Part shown: positions 1 through 6,387 of the stretch, in pieces
How the letters are laid out: each line of letters begins with the position of its first letter
Numbering within the stretch: position 1 is the first letter of the stretch
Origin: Syntrophobacter sp. DG_60
Lineage (GTDB): Bacteria; Desulfobacterota; Desulfofervidia; Desulfofervidales; DG-60
Assembly (NCBI GenBank): GCA_001304365.1
Contig: LJNA01000004.1
Span: 1-19,974, forward strand
Direction: 5' to 3'
Length of the DNA: 19,974 bases
Program-made: the position numbers and the translations under genes
Notes under the pieces: generated by a model
The model's database searches: none
What the model saw: the letters and a program-made list of their open reading frames with translations, nothing else
Told to the model about the DNA's origin: nothing

Positions 1-15
1 GAATTTTGAGCAGAT
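1..15. repeat. half of a dispersed palindrome (same as 2746-2760)
   Basis: Bases 1-15 (GAATTTTGAGCAGAT) are identical to bases 2746-2760, the right arm of the perfect palindrome at 2728-2759. The other arm would lie outside the window. It falls inside the end of ispE. If the full palindrome is present, the ispE frame would continue S-T-E-F and stop at TGA within it. Confidence 0.6.
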
Positions 16-839
16 GGTAGGCCCTTAACTAAAAATACCTTCCAGCCCTTTGGTAAATCTAATTTCTCCCTTGCAGAATAAGCCTCTTTTTTTGTTAAAA
101 ACACTCCAAAAACTGCACCTCCGCTGCCTGTCATAACTACTTTCTTAGCCCCTACTTCCTCAAGCATCCCTTTTGCTAGACCAATCTCTGGAAAAGAGTA
201 GATTGCAAAATCCTCTAAGTCATTTTCTAAACACTCCAAGATTTGTTCTCTTTTTGGTATTTTAGTTTTATTTCCTCCTTTTGTCAACTTCCAGGAATTG
301 TAAACCTCTGATGTAGAAACCTTTATAGGAGGGCATAAAATAAGGTACCAAAAAGGTAGCTCTAGATCCAATGGCTTTACTTTTTCTCCTTTACCAGTGA
401 CTATGGCTGTGGATTTAAAGATGAAAAAAGGTACATCACTTCCCAGAAATGCTGCCATTTCTAGTAGTCTCCTTTTAGAAAAGGGATGTCCAAAGAGATT
501 ATTTAAACATAGCAATGTAGTAGCTGCATCACTGCTACCCCCTCCCAAACCAGAAGACAAGGGTATGCGCTTTATTAGATATATCTCTATACCAAAATTG
601 TTATGAACTTCTTTTAAAAATAGATGAGCTGCCTCATGGATTATATTTGACTTATCAGTGGGTAAAAACGAGCAGTTTGTTTTAAGCTCAATTTTTGGAA
701 TTGAAATAGTTTTAAAATAGAGGGTGTCAAAAAGGCTTACCCTCTGTATTAAACTAAAGATTTCATGGAATCCATCTCTCCTTTTCCCTAATACCCTTAA
801 AATTAGATTTATCTTGGCAGGGGCATATGCTTTCAACAT
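1..839 (-). CDS. ispE: 4-diphosphocytidyl-2-C-methyl-D-erythritol kinase IspE (3' end cut by window edge)
   Basis: IspE is a cytoplasmic GHMP kinase that phosphorylates CDP-methylerythritol in the MEP isoprenoid pathway. I translated it by hand on the minus strand from ATG at 839; 279 codons are visible and the frame is still open at base 1. The N-terminus MLKAYAPAKINL has the conserved lysine (K9). The GHMP ATP loop PLSSGLGGGSSDAA is near residues 93-106, the catalytic aspartate in GSDVPFF is about D135, and the C-terminal GHMP motif MTGSGGAVFG is at 236-245. At 279 residues it is close to the usual family length (about 280-300), so only a few codons are missing. No Shine-Dalgarno is seen before the ATG; an A/T-rich inverted-repeat element abuts it at 840. 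The visible end of the gene runs into a dispersed palindrome (bases 1-15), which may supply the stop codon. Confidence 0.95.
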   Translation of the reverse strand, partial: MLKAYAPAKINLILRVLGKRRDGFHEIFSLIQRVSLFDTLYFKTISIPKIELKTNCSFLPTDKSNIIHEAAHLFLKEVHNNFGIEIYLIKRIPLSSGLGGGSSDAATTLLCLNNLFGHPFSKRRLLEMAAFLGSDVPFFIFKSTAIVTGKGEKVKPLDLELPFWYLILCPPIKVSTSEVYNSWKLTKGGNKTKIPKREQILECLENDLEDFAIYSFPEIGLAKGMLEEVGAKKVVMTGSGGAVFGVFLTKKEAYSAREKLDLPKGWKVFLVKGLPSAQN

Positions 840-1010
840 CAAATTCTAAATCCAAAGCACCAAATTCTAAACAAATTCAAATTTCTAAATTCAAAACCTA
901 TATATCTAATCTGCATGAATCTCTAATTAATTTCTTCATCTGTTTTGGTCATTTGAATTTTGGTCATTTGGTATTGTTTGGAATTTGGGATTTAGGAATT
1001 TGGTATTTTT
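840..1010. repeat. long imperfect inverted repeat built of degenerate AATTTGG/CCAAATT units
   Basis: This 170-bp gap between ispE and the protease gene folds on itself. The left arm (840-897) is a run of CAAATTCTAAA-like units and the right arm (about 942-1010) is a run of GGAATTTGG/TTTAGGAATTTGG units. CCAAATTCTAAAC at 860-872 pairs with GTTTGGAATTTGG at 976-988 with one mismatch, and 840-853 pairs with about 989-1002 with one indel. The centre is near 920. Short open frames in it have simple, repetitive translations and are not genes. It could act as a transcription terminator or mRNA stabiliser downstream of the protease gene; that is inference. Confidence 0.75.
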
Positions 1011-1070
1011 TACTTCTATGTTTTTTCCGTCTCTAAGAATCCCTACTTATCTCAATTTATCTTGTTTCAA

Positions 1071-2531
1071 TCAGTCTTTAGGGATTTTAAGTGCTACAAA
1101 CAGCGTACCTTCACTTCTTTCAACAAGGAAAAGCAATGTATCTCCGGGTTTAACACTTTTGACCACTTTTTGGTAATCGGTTAAATTTTTTATAGAACGG
1201 TTATTAATCTTTAAAATTACATCACCTCTTTTAAGTCCTGCTTCGTAGGCAGGACCCCCAGCCACTACACTGGTAATTATTACCCCTTGAAGCCTTTTGA
1301 TGCCCAATCGCTGTGCCAAATATGGAGTCAACGCCTCTACTCGAAGACCTAAATCTTTTGGGGCATATTCATTTTCTTTTCTTGCTACCTCTTCTTCAAG
1401 TTCACCTACTTTTACAATCAATTCTTTTATTTCTCCGCCTCTCCACACTTTAACAGGTTTCTTTGTACCTACTGGTGTATTGGCTACCAAGCGTGGTAAT
1501 TCGTTCATTTCTTCTATTTTATGTCCATTATATTCAATAATAATATCGCCACGTCTAATGTCTACCTTATCAGCAGGGCTACCTGGTGTGACATCTGCTA
1601 CTAATGCGCCTTTAGCCTCTTTAAGCCCTAAGGCCTGGGCAATATCTGGGGTCACCTCTTGGATCATTACTCCCAACCATCCACGCATCACCCTTCCTTT
1701 TTCCTTGAGTTGAGAAACAATGTTCTTTGCCATATTAATAGGAATTGCAAAGCCAATGCCCTGCGCTTGGGCGACTATGGCGGTGTTTATACCAATTACT
1801 TCACCTTTAAAATTTACTAAGGGGCCACCAGAATTTCCTGGATTTATGGCTGCGTCTGTCTGTAAAAAATTGTCATAAGGACCAGCCCCAATAATCCTCT
1901 CCTTAGCGCTGATGATCCCTGCTGTAACCGTATGGCCCAAGCCAAATGGATTGCCTATAGCAATTACCCAATCCCCTACCCTGAGTGTATCAGAATTGCC
2001 TAGAGTGACAGTGGATAAATTATGATTGGCCTTAATCTTTATTAGGGCGATATCTGTTTTAGGATCTTTTCCTATTACCTTGGCCTCAAACTCCTCTTTA
2101 TCTAAAAGACGCACCCTAATCTCTGTAGCCTTTTCTACCACATGATTGTTCGTCAAAATGTACCCATCTTTACTAATAATGAAACCTGAACCTAAACTCT
2201 TTTGCCTAAACTCCCGTCCGGGTATATCCCCAAAAAATCTTTCAAAAAACTCCTTAAATGGGTCACCCTCTTCAAAGGGACCAAAGAAATATTTAAAGAC
2301 AGGACCTGGCCCCCTTACTACCTTCACTGCACTGATGTTGACCACTGCAGGGGCAACCTGGCTAATAATGGATGCCAAAGAGGGAAAATCTGACTTAGAG
2401 TAGATTGGGTTAGATGGTACCACAGGTGATGGGTTATGTGTGGATTTCATACCTGTTAGCCAGACTACACAGGTTGTCAAGGAAAAGATGACTAATGAAA
2501 CCGCTAACCATAAAGGGATCTTTCTAGACAT
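1071..2531 (-). CDS. degP: Do-type periplasmic serine protease/chaperone (DegP/DegQ/HtrA family, two PDZ domains)
   Basis: The product degrades or refolds damaged envelope proteins in the periplasm. The 486-residue length is usual for Do proteases. An N-terminal hydrophobic segment (about 7-26) is an uncleaved anchor or signal peptide. The trypsin-like domain carries the full triad: His130 in ILTNNHVV, Asp160 in DPKTDIALIK and Ser234 in NPGNSGGPL. PDZ1 covers about 265-365 (RGWLGV start) and PDZ2 about 390-480 (GVIITSVVAGGPAYEAGL). Upstream of the ATG is a strong Shine-Dalgarno, AAGGAGG at 2537-2543, with a 5-nt spacer, so this start is secure. A hairpin (2544-2576) directly abuts that site. 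Whether it is DegP, DegQ or MucD in function cannot be read from sequence alone; the symbol denotes the family. Confidence 0.95.
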   Translation of the reverse strand: MSRKIPLWLAVSLVIFSLTTCVVWLTGMKSTHNPSPVVPSNPIYSKSDFPSLASIISQVAPAVVNISAVKVVRGPGPVFKYFFGPFEEGDPFKEFFERFFGDIPGREFRQKSLGSGFIISKDGYILTNNHVVEKATEIRVRLLDKEEFEAKVIGKDPKTDIALIKIKANHNLSTVTLGNSDTLRVGDWVIAIGNPFGLGHTVTAGIISAKERIIGAGPYDNFLQTDAAINPGNSGGPLVNFKGEVIGINTAIVAQAQGIGFAIPINMAKNIVSQLKEKGRVMRGWLGVMIQEVTPDIAQALGLKEAKGALVADVTPGSPADKVDIRRGDIIIEYNGHKIEEMNELPRLVANTPVGTKKPVKVWRGGEIKELIVKVGELEEEVARKENEYAPKDLGLRVEALTPYLAQRLGIKRLQGVIITSVVAGGPAYEAGLKRGDVILKINNRSIKNLTDYQKVVKSVKPGDTLLFLVERSEGTLFVALKIPKD

Positions 2532-2543
2532 AGTTTCCTCCTT

Positions 2544-2576
2544 AATTACTCAATATCCTGTGGATTTTGAGTAATT
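2544..2576. repeat. near-perfect palindrome A, CTCAAAATCC-type, next to degP ribosome binding site
   Basis: The left arm 2544-2558 pairs with the right arm 2562-2576 over 15 bp with a single T/T mismatch and a TGT loop. The core (CTCAATATCC / GGATTTTGAG) resembles palindrome B at 2728-2759 (CTCAAAATTC / GAATTTTGAG), and both have a TGTG centre. On the minus-strand transcript it sits immediately 5' of the degP Shine-Dalgarno. Confidence 0.8.
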
Positions 2577-2580
2577 GATT

Positions 2581-2702
2581 GCAAAATGCAGTGCTGAAAG
2601 CGCTCCCCCTGCGGCAAAGCCGCAGGGGATAAGGAAAAAAACATTCATTTCTTAATTCTGCGCCAGAGGCGCAGAGCGAGGGCCTTTGGTCCTCCATTTT
2701 GC
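2581..2702. repeat. cloverleaf-like element: outer stem enclosing three GC-rich triloop hairpins
   Basis: The outer stem is GCAAAATG (2581-2588) with CATTTTGC (2695-2702). Inside are three hairpins with 3-nt loops: CCCCTGCGGC/GCCGCAGGGG (2606-2615 with 2619-2628, loop AAA), TCTGCGCC/GGCGCAGA (2657-2664 with 2668-2675, loop AGA) and GAGGGCC/GGTCCTC (2678-2684 with 2688-2694, loop TTT, one G-T pair). The GC-rich stems contrast with the AT-rich surroundings. No coding frame explains it. It lies between palindromes A and B. Confidence 0.8.
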
Positions 2703-2727
2703 ACTTTATATTTTTCATTTTTCAATG

Positions 2728-2759
2728 TCTGCTCAAAATTCTGTGGAATTTTGAGCAGA
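2728..2759. repeat. perfect palindrome B (14-bp stem, TGTG loop)
   Basis: TCTGCTCAAAATTC (2728-2741) and GAATTTTGAGCAGA (2746-2759) are perfect reverse complements around a TGTG loop. The right arm plus one base recurs at bases 1-15 of the window. It stands just after the stop codon of the DUF1844 gene on the minus strand. There is no clear U-tract, so a simple intrinsic terminator is not obvious. Confidence 0.8.
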
Positions 2760-2769
2760 TACTCTCCTC

Positions 2770-3129
2770 CTAAGATTTGTGTTTGACATACCTAACCCTT
2801 AGGTCAAAAAGGACATTATTTAAGAGCCCTTCCTCATCGGCATCGAGATTTCCTTTAGTCTTTTCTCTTAACATTTCTAAAACATCAATGGTCTGTTTTG
2901 CCAAGGTTAAATTCTTCTTGACGCCTCCGCCAGTAAGATCAGGAATTTCGCCAAGGTGCATTAAGGCAGAAGAGCTTAAAGAAGCTATGAAGCTAGAAAA
3001 GGTAATAGGAGGCAATGGTTGTTCCTTAACCTCCCTAGACTCATCTGCTTTAGATTCTTTCACCTCTTCCTCCTCCTTAAAAATACGGCGTTTGTCCTTT
3101 ACTGTAAAACCCTTCTTTTCTTCTTCCAT
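2770..3129 (-). CDS. DUF1844 domain protein
   Basis: This 119-residue soluble protein has no known enzymatic role. The first 40 residues are highly charged and probably disordered (EEEEVKESKADESREVKE). Residues about 42-119 match the DUF1844 pattern as I know it: an initial FSSFIASLSSSALMHLG helix, then PDLTGG, then NLTLAKQTIDVLEML, EKTKGNL and a final LFDLRVRYV. A GGGGGA Shine-Dalgarno lies before the ATG at 3129. The start lies inside the end of the upstream MinD-like gene (31-bp overlap), so translation is probably coupled. DUF1844 genes are often near Do proteases and MinD/Mrp ATPases in Desulfobacterota; function is not assigned. Confidence 0.85.
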   Translation of the reverse strand: MEEEKKGFTVKDKRRIFKEEEEVKESKADESREVKEQPLPPITFSSFIASLSSSALMHLGEIPDLTGGGVKKNLTLAKQTIDVLEMLREKTKGNLDADEEGLLNNVLFDLRVRYVKHKS

Positions 3130-3959
3130 AACACATCCCCCTTAATCTTTTCCCAGAGGGCCAAAAACTCATTTTTCCATATGGCATTTTTAACTAATAA
3201 TTCTCCTCTAGCATAGCTTTCTGCTACTTTCCTTTCAAAAGGGATGGTCATAAGGATAGGAATTTCTTCTTTGTGGCAATATTCAAACACTCCCTCATCC
3301 CCTAGGTCAGCACGATTTACCACTACGCCTATAGGCAGGGTTAAAATCCTGGCCACCCCCACTGCTAATCTTAAATCATATAGGCCAAATGGGGTAGGCT
3401 CTGTCACCAAAATCACAACATCAGAATCCTTAATAGTAGCAATTACAGGGCAAGAAGTACCCGGTGGGGCATCAATAATTACTGTTTTCTTTGAATCAAT
3501 GTGTTTTTTTACCTTTTCTATCAATGGAACAGCCATAGCCTCCCCAACCCTTAACCGACCATGGACAAACTCTATCTCTCCTGACAAGCCATGTTCCAAG
3601 ACACCTATTTTACGTGGCCTTTCAGAAATGGCCTTTTGGGGACATATTAAACTGCAGCCCCCACAACTATGGCATAGTTCAGGAAAGGTAAGTATATTTT
3701 TCCCTATTACTGAAATGGCATTGAATTGACAGAAATCAGCACATTTACCACAATAATCACATTTTTCTAAATCTATATTAGGTACAGGGATAGTTACTAT
3801 TTCAGAATAATTTATATTTGGCCTTAAGAATAGATGGGCATTGGGCTCTTCCACATCGCAGTCCAAAAATTCAATGCCCTTTCCTAAAACCGCTGCTAAA
3901 TTAGTAGCTATGGTAGTCTTTCCTGTACCACCTTTACCACTGGCTACACTAATTACCAT
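3099..3959 (-). CDS. MinD/Mrp-family P-loop ATPase with inserted two-[4Fe-4S] ferredoxin domain
   Basis: Numbering is from ATG 3959 (286 residues). The deviant Walker A SGKGGTGKTT is at about 7-16. After the switch segment FLDCDVEEPN comes a ferredoxin-like insert with two CX2CX2CX3C motifs, CDYCGKCADFC (Cys67, 70, 73, 77) and CHSCGGCSLIC (Cys96, 99, 102, 106), then the ATPase core resumes with the DAPPGTSCP motif. Such proteins accompany orange protein (ORP) and Mrp genes in sulfate reducers and are thought to take part in metal-sulfur cluster or division-related complexes. I prefer ATG 3959 to the upstream ATG at 3989 because it follows the previous gene's TAA by only 2 nt (TAAAGATG), the N-terminus then begins directly at the first beta strand, and the longer form would overlap the previous gene. 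A weak AAGAGAA may serve as ribosome site. Confidence 0.9.
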   Translation of the reverse strand: MVISVASGKGGTGKTTIATNLAAVLGKGIEFLDCDVEEPNAHLFLRPNINYSEIVTIPVPNIDLEKCDYCGKCADFCQFNAISVIGKNILTFPELCHSCGGCSLICPQKAISERPRKIGVLEHGLSGEIEFVHGRLRVGEAMAVPLIEKVKKHIDSKKTVIIDAPPGTSCPVIATIKDSDVVILVTEPTPFGLYDLRLAVGVARILTLPIGVVVNRADLGDEGVFEYCHKEEIPILMTIPFERKVAESYARGELLVKNAIWKNEFLALWEKIKGDVLWKKKRRVLQ

Positions 3960-3961
3960 CT

Positions 3962-4162
3962 TTATTCTCTTACCATGGAATTTCCACAATTAGGGCATTT
4001 TACCTCAACACACGGTATGCCCCGCTGGTGTGCCACCTTTGTCCCACAATTGGGGCAGACACAGTTTCCGCCAGGGCCTAAACCGCGGCCACCAGGTCCC
4101 ATGCCACGGCCACCGCCACCTCCCATGCCTCTGCCCTGACCTTTATCTCTTCCATCTGGCAT
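3962..4162 (-). CDS. small glycine-rich zinc-ribbon protein of the ORP/Mrp operon
   Basis: The product has 66 residues when started at ATG 4162, which has an excellent AGGAGG Shine-Dalgarno 5 nt upstream; a longer frame to 4222 runs into the repeat upstream and is unlikely. Residues 8-32 are low-complexity Gly/Arg/Met (GRGMGPGGRGLGPGG). Residues 34-59 hold a zinc-ribbon or rubredoxin-like Cys set: CVCPNCG (Cys34, 36, 39), Cys51 and KCPNCG (Cys56, 59). Similar small proteins sit beside NifX/ORP-like genes in many anaerobes. The likely role is metal or cluster binding within the same complex; this is inferred from context. Confidence 0.8.
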   Translation of the reverse strand: MPDGRDKGQGRGMGGGGGRGMGPGGRGLGPGGNCVCPNCGTKVAHQRGIPCVEVKCPNCGNSMVRE

Positions 4163-4180
4163 TTCATCCTCCTTTTTAAA

Positions 4181-4291
4181 GTTTCTTGAGTTCATTGAGT
4201 TCACTTGGTTTGTTGTGTTCATTCTGTTCTTTTGGGTTTATTGAGTTGAAACCGTGTAAACTCAAAGAACTCAACAGACCGTGTAAACGGT
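4181..4291. repeat. degenerate TGAGTTCA-type repeat array with inverted arms and a twice-repeated ACCGTGTAAAC
   Basis: The plus strand shows a run of GAGTTCATTGAGTTCACT-like units (4186-4250). TTGAGTTCATTGAG (4186-4199) is the reverse complement, with one mismatch, of CTCAAAGAACTCAA (4261-4274). ACCGTGTAAAC occurs at 4251-4261 and 4278-4288. The second copy forms a small hairpin, ACCGT-GTAA-ACGGT (4278-4291). It lies between the ORP-like gene and the zinc-ribbon gene, inside the operon. Confidence 0.65.
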
Positions 4292-4295
4292 GCAT

Positions 4296-4631
4296 TTAGT
4301 GATGGTCACAAACATTTTCACCTGTAGGCAATACACCTGCTAAATATTGGCTTACTGTCTTTTCCACTGGCAAGGCGGGTGCACCAATTATTACCCTAAT
4401 CCCATACTGATTAAAGAATGCCTGTGCCCTTGGCCCCATGCCACTACAGATGATAATATCTACCCTTAACTCGTGCATCCAGGCAGGCAATACACCTGGC
4501 TCATGGGGTGGAGGTGTAAGGTGATTAACATCAGTTACTTTATTGTTAATCACGTCAACAATAGCAAATTCTTCTGCACGCCCAAAATGGGGGCAGAGCA
4601 TACCTTCACAGACAGGAATAGCAATCCTCAT
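4296..4631 (-). CDS. ORP/NifX-like dinitrogenase iron-molybdenum cofactor-binding domain protein
   Basis: This 111-residue, single-domain protein belongs to the NifB/NifX/orange-protein (ORP) fold family that binds metal-sulfide clusters. The N-terminus MRIAIPVCEGMLCPHFG carries the typical C-P-H-F-G signature (Cys13, His15), with Cys8 nearby. IICSGMGPRAQ (61-70) and GAPALPVEKTVSQYLAGVL (83-101) are the other conserved blocks. The tail ends in CDHH, a possible additional metal site. A near-perfect AGGAGGTGA Shine-Dalgarno lies inside the end of mrpORP and the ATG directly follows that gene's TAA, so the two are translationally coupled. In Desulfovibrio, ORP binds a Mo-Cu sulfide cluster; whether this one does is unknown. 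Confidence 0.9.
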   Translation of the reverse strand: MRIAIPVCEGMLCPHFGRAEEFAIVDVINNKVTDVNHLTPPPHEPGVLPAWMHELRVDIIICSGMGPRAQAFFNQYGIRVIIGAPALPVEKTVSQYLAGVLPTGENVCDHH

Positions 4632-5819
4632 TTAATCACCTCCTAGACGACCTGCTAAAAATTCTTCAACCAATTTTTCTGGTGGGAGATCAGGAGCATT
4701 TGAAACTACACCAATCTTGTATCTGTTAAAGACATATTTTGCCTTTTCCTTTATATCCTTTACAATAACCAGGTTTACCTTTAGGTTTTTTATATCTGCA
4801 GGCGATATAATATGTTTTCCCTCAGGTTTCATTCTAGCCGATTCCTTAATCTCCCCTTCTACTACACTAAAGACGGCCATCTCATCTGCCTGGGGTAAGA
4901 TTGGGGCAACTTTGTCTTTAAATAGGGGAATGGCTATCCTTATCCATCGCCTTTTTCTCATATCCTCTATAGAAATGGGCTCAACCTTTGTTTCTTCTAT
5001 CCTTTTAATCACATTATCTGTAATCTTTTTAAAATCCTGATTATAAGGCCCCTTCTCATCAGATGTATACTCAACCAATCTGCCTGCATCAGAAGCATCT
5101 ACCACAGCAGGATCAAAGACCAATGCCCCTAAGAACGGGAGACCTGTAATTAAGGCCGTTTTTTCACCCCCACCAGATTTAAAGATATAGATTTTCTTTT
5201 CACAATGTGGACAGATAAGACCACTCATGTTTTCTACAATCCCTATAGGCTCCATCTCTACCTGATTGCAAAATGCAATGGCCTTTCTTATATCGGCCAA
5301 GGATATCTCTTGAGGTTGGGTTACTATCACTGCCTTGGCATCAGGGATAAGCTGTGCTATAGATAGTGGCTCATCCCCTGTACCGGGAGGTGAATCAATT
5401 ACTAGGTAATCTAAATCTCCCCATGTCACTTGTCCAATGAATTGGGCAATGGCTGAGTGTTTTAATGGGCCCCTCCAGATTACTGCCTGATTCTTATCAA
5501 CTAATAGATATTCAATGGAAACAGCAGATAGATTTTTAGTTATTGCCTTTGGAATAATAAGTTGAGCAGGATTAATATCAAAAAGACCGCTAATGCCTAA
5601 CATCTTTGGAATACTTGGCCCGTGCAAATCCACATCTAATATACCGGTGTTATAGCCACGCCCTGCCAGATCAATAGCCAGACAGATAGCTACTGTGCTT
5701 TTGCCTACACCACCTTTGCCACTCAATACCATAATCTTGTTTTTTATCCTCTTTAATGATTGCCTTACCATAATCTCCTGTTCTTTCATCTGGTCTTTCT
5801 CTAATTGCTGTTTTGCCAT
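4632..5819 (-). CDS. mrpORP: MrpORP-like fusion: Mrp/NBP35 Fe-S carrier ATPase plus C-terminal ORP/NifX domain
   Basis: The protein has 395 residues. Residues 25-275 are an Mrp/ApbC/NBP35 ATPase: deviant Walker A SGKGGVGKST (33-42), switch I LDVDLHGPSIP (61-71), Walker B/switch II VIDSPPGTGDE (140-150) and the bridging cluster motif CPHC (Cys203, Cys206). Residues about 292-395 form a second NifX/ORP-type domain beginning RIAIPLF and ending PPEKLVEEFLAG. It lacks the cysteines seen in the stand-alone ORP protein encoded next door. The Mrp-ORP architecture is described from Desulfovibrio, where the gene clusters with orp and MinD-like 4Fe-4S ATPases. The likely role is ATP-dependent Fe-S or Mo-Cu cluster transfer in the cytoplasm. 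It is the first gene of the operon, with Shine-Dalgarno AGAGGAG (5824-5830) and strong hairpins just upstream. Confidence 0.93.
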   Translation of the reverse strand: MAKQQLEKDQMKEQEIMVRQSLKRIKNKIMVLSGKGGVGKSTVAICLAIDLAGRGYNTGILDVDLHGPSIPKMLGISGLFDINPAQLIIPKAITKNLSAVSIEYLLVDKNQAVIWRGPLKHSAIAQFIGQVTWGDLDYLVIDSPPGTGDEPLSIAQLIPDAKAVIVTQPQEISLADIRKAIAFCNQVEMEPIGIVENMSGLICPHCEKKIYIFKSGGGEKTALITGLPFLGALVFDPAVVDASDAGRLVEYTSDEKGPYNQDFKKITDNVIKRIEETKVEPISIEDMRKRRWIRIAIPLFKDKVAPILPQADEMAVFSVVEGEIKESARMKPEGKHIISPADIKNLKVNLVIVKDIKEKAKYVFNRYKIGVVSNAPDLPPEKLVEEFLAGRLGGD

Positions 5820-5833
5820 CTTTCTCCTCTTTT

Positions 5834-5883
5834 ATAGTTAGTTGAAAAATATCTTTTCAACTAACTATGAGCCCGGAGGGCTC
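5834..5883. repeat. double hairpin upstream of mrpORP: 15-bp perfect stem plus GC triloop stem
   Basis: ATAGTTAGTTGAAAA (5834-5848) pairs perfectly with TTTTCAACTAACTAT (5854-5868) around a 5-nt loop. Directly adjacent, GAGCCC (5869-5874) pairs with GGGCTC (5878-5883) around GGA. On the minus-strand transcript both precede the mrpORP Shine-Dalgarno by 3 nt. The rest of 5884-5946 is AT-rich and includes TTACAAAATTGTAA (5918-5931), a further small inverted repeat. The pair could terminate the upstream operon or control mrpORP translation. Confidence 0.75.
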
Positions 5884-5946
5884 AAAAGATTAAATTCAAA
5901 TAATTTAACTCTTTATATTACAAAATTGTAAACAGTTTTACAACTT

Positions 5947-6387
5947 TTACAATTCTAATTCCATGACCAAGGCATCTTCTCCTGTGTCAAAATAATAACA
6001 AGGACGCACCATTATACTTTTAAAGCCAAGTTTTTTGTAAAAGGAAGTCGCTCTTTTATTAGTAATACGGACCTCTAAGCGAACCCATTTTGCCCCCTTC
6101 TTTTGAACAAAGGCAATGGCCTTTTTTACTAAGAGGTTACCAATGCCTTTACCCCGAAAGGTCTTTTTAACAGCAATATTTAAGATGTGTGCTTCATCAA
6201 AAATAAGCCAAAAACAAATAAAACCCACTATTTCAGATTTAGGATTTTTAGCTACCCACAAATAACTATAATCGTTCTTTAATTCTTGCAAAAAGGCGTG
6301 GTAACTCCAAGGTGAAGAAAAACACTCCCTTTCTATCTCTATTATTCTATCTAAATCTGCCTCTATGGCTGGAGTCACCAGCCACAT
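5947..6387 (-). CDS. rimI: ribosomal protein bS18-alanine N-acetyltransferase RimI (GNAT)
   Basis: This 146-residue GNAT-fold acetyltransferase moves acetyl from acetyl-CoA to a protein N-terminus, classically alanine 1 of ribosomal protein S18. Visible features: the N-terminal IIEIERECFSSPWS block, the beta4 segment AHILNIAVKK (70-79), the acetyl-CoA loop RGKGIGNLL (82-90), RLEVRITNKRATSFYKKLGF (101-120) with the RimI Glu and Asn, and the C-terminal RPCYYFDTGEDALVM motif. The ATG overlaps the PTS EIIA stop by one base (TAATG), so it is the last gene of the lptC-to-rimI operon. Individual RimI paralogues can have other substrates; the motif set fits RimI well. Confidence 0.92.
   Translation of the reverse strand: MWLVTPAIEADLDRIIEIERECFSSPWSYHAFLQELKNDYSYLWVAKNPKSEIVGFICFWLIFDEAHILNIAVKKTFRGKGIGNLLVKKAIAFVQKKGAKWVRLEVRITNKRATSFYKKLGFKSIMVRPCYYFDTGEDALVMELEL

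Noticed and set aside
827..1176. Two short plus-strand ORFs (63-69 aa) rich in N, S, K or F, L, W
   Set aside because: They are translations of the degenerate inverted-repeat element and of the antisense of the protease gene; no ribosome site or protein-like composition.
2470..2531. Possible lipobox (LTTC) at the N-terminus of the Do protease
   Set aside because: The residue before Cys is Thr, not Gly/Ala/Ser, and the hydrophobic stretch continues past the Cys, so a membrane anchor or ordinary signal is more likely.
3960..3989. Upstream ATG for the MinD-like ATPase
   Set aside because: It adds MWKFHGKRIK, overlaps the previous gene, has no ribosome site, and delays the first beta strand; ATG 3959 follows the TAA directly.
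4163..4222. N-terminal extension of the zinc-ribbon protein (MNTTNQVNSMNS...)
   Set aside because: It is translated from the TGAGTTCA repeat array; the AGGAGG site points to ATG 4162.
5884..5946. A sigma-54 promoter for the mrpORP operon, as reported for orp operons in Desulfovibrio
   Set aside because: No GG-N10-GC pair is present in this AT-rich leader.
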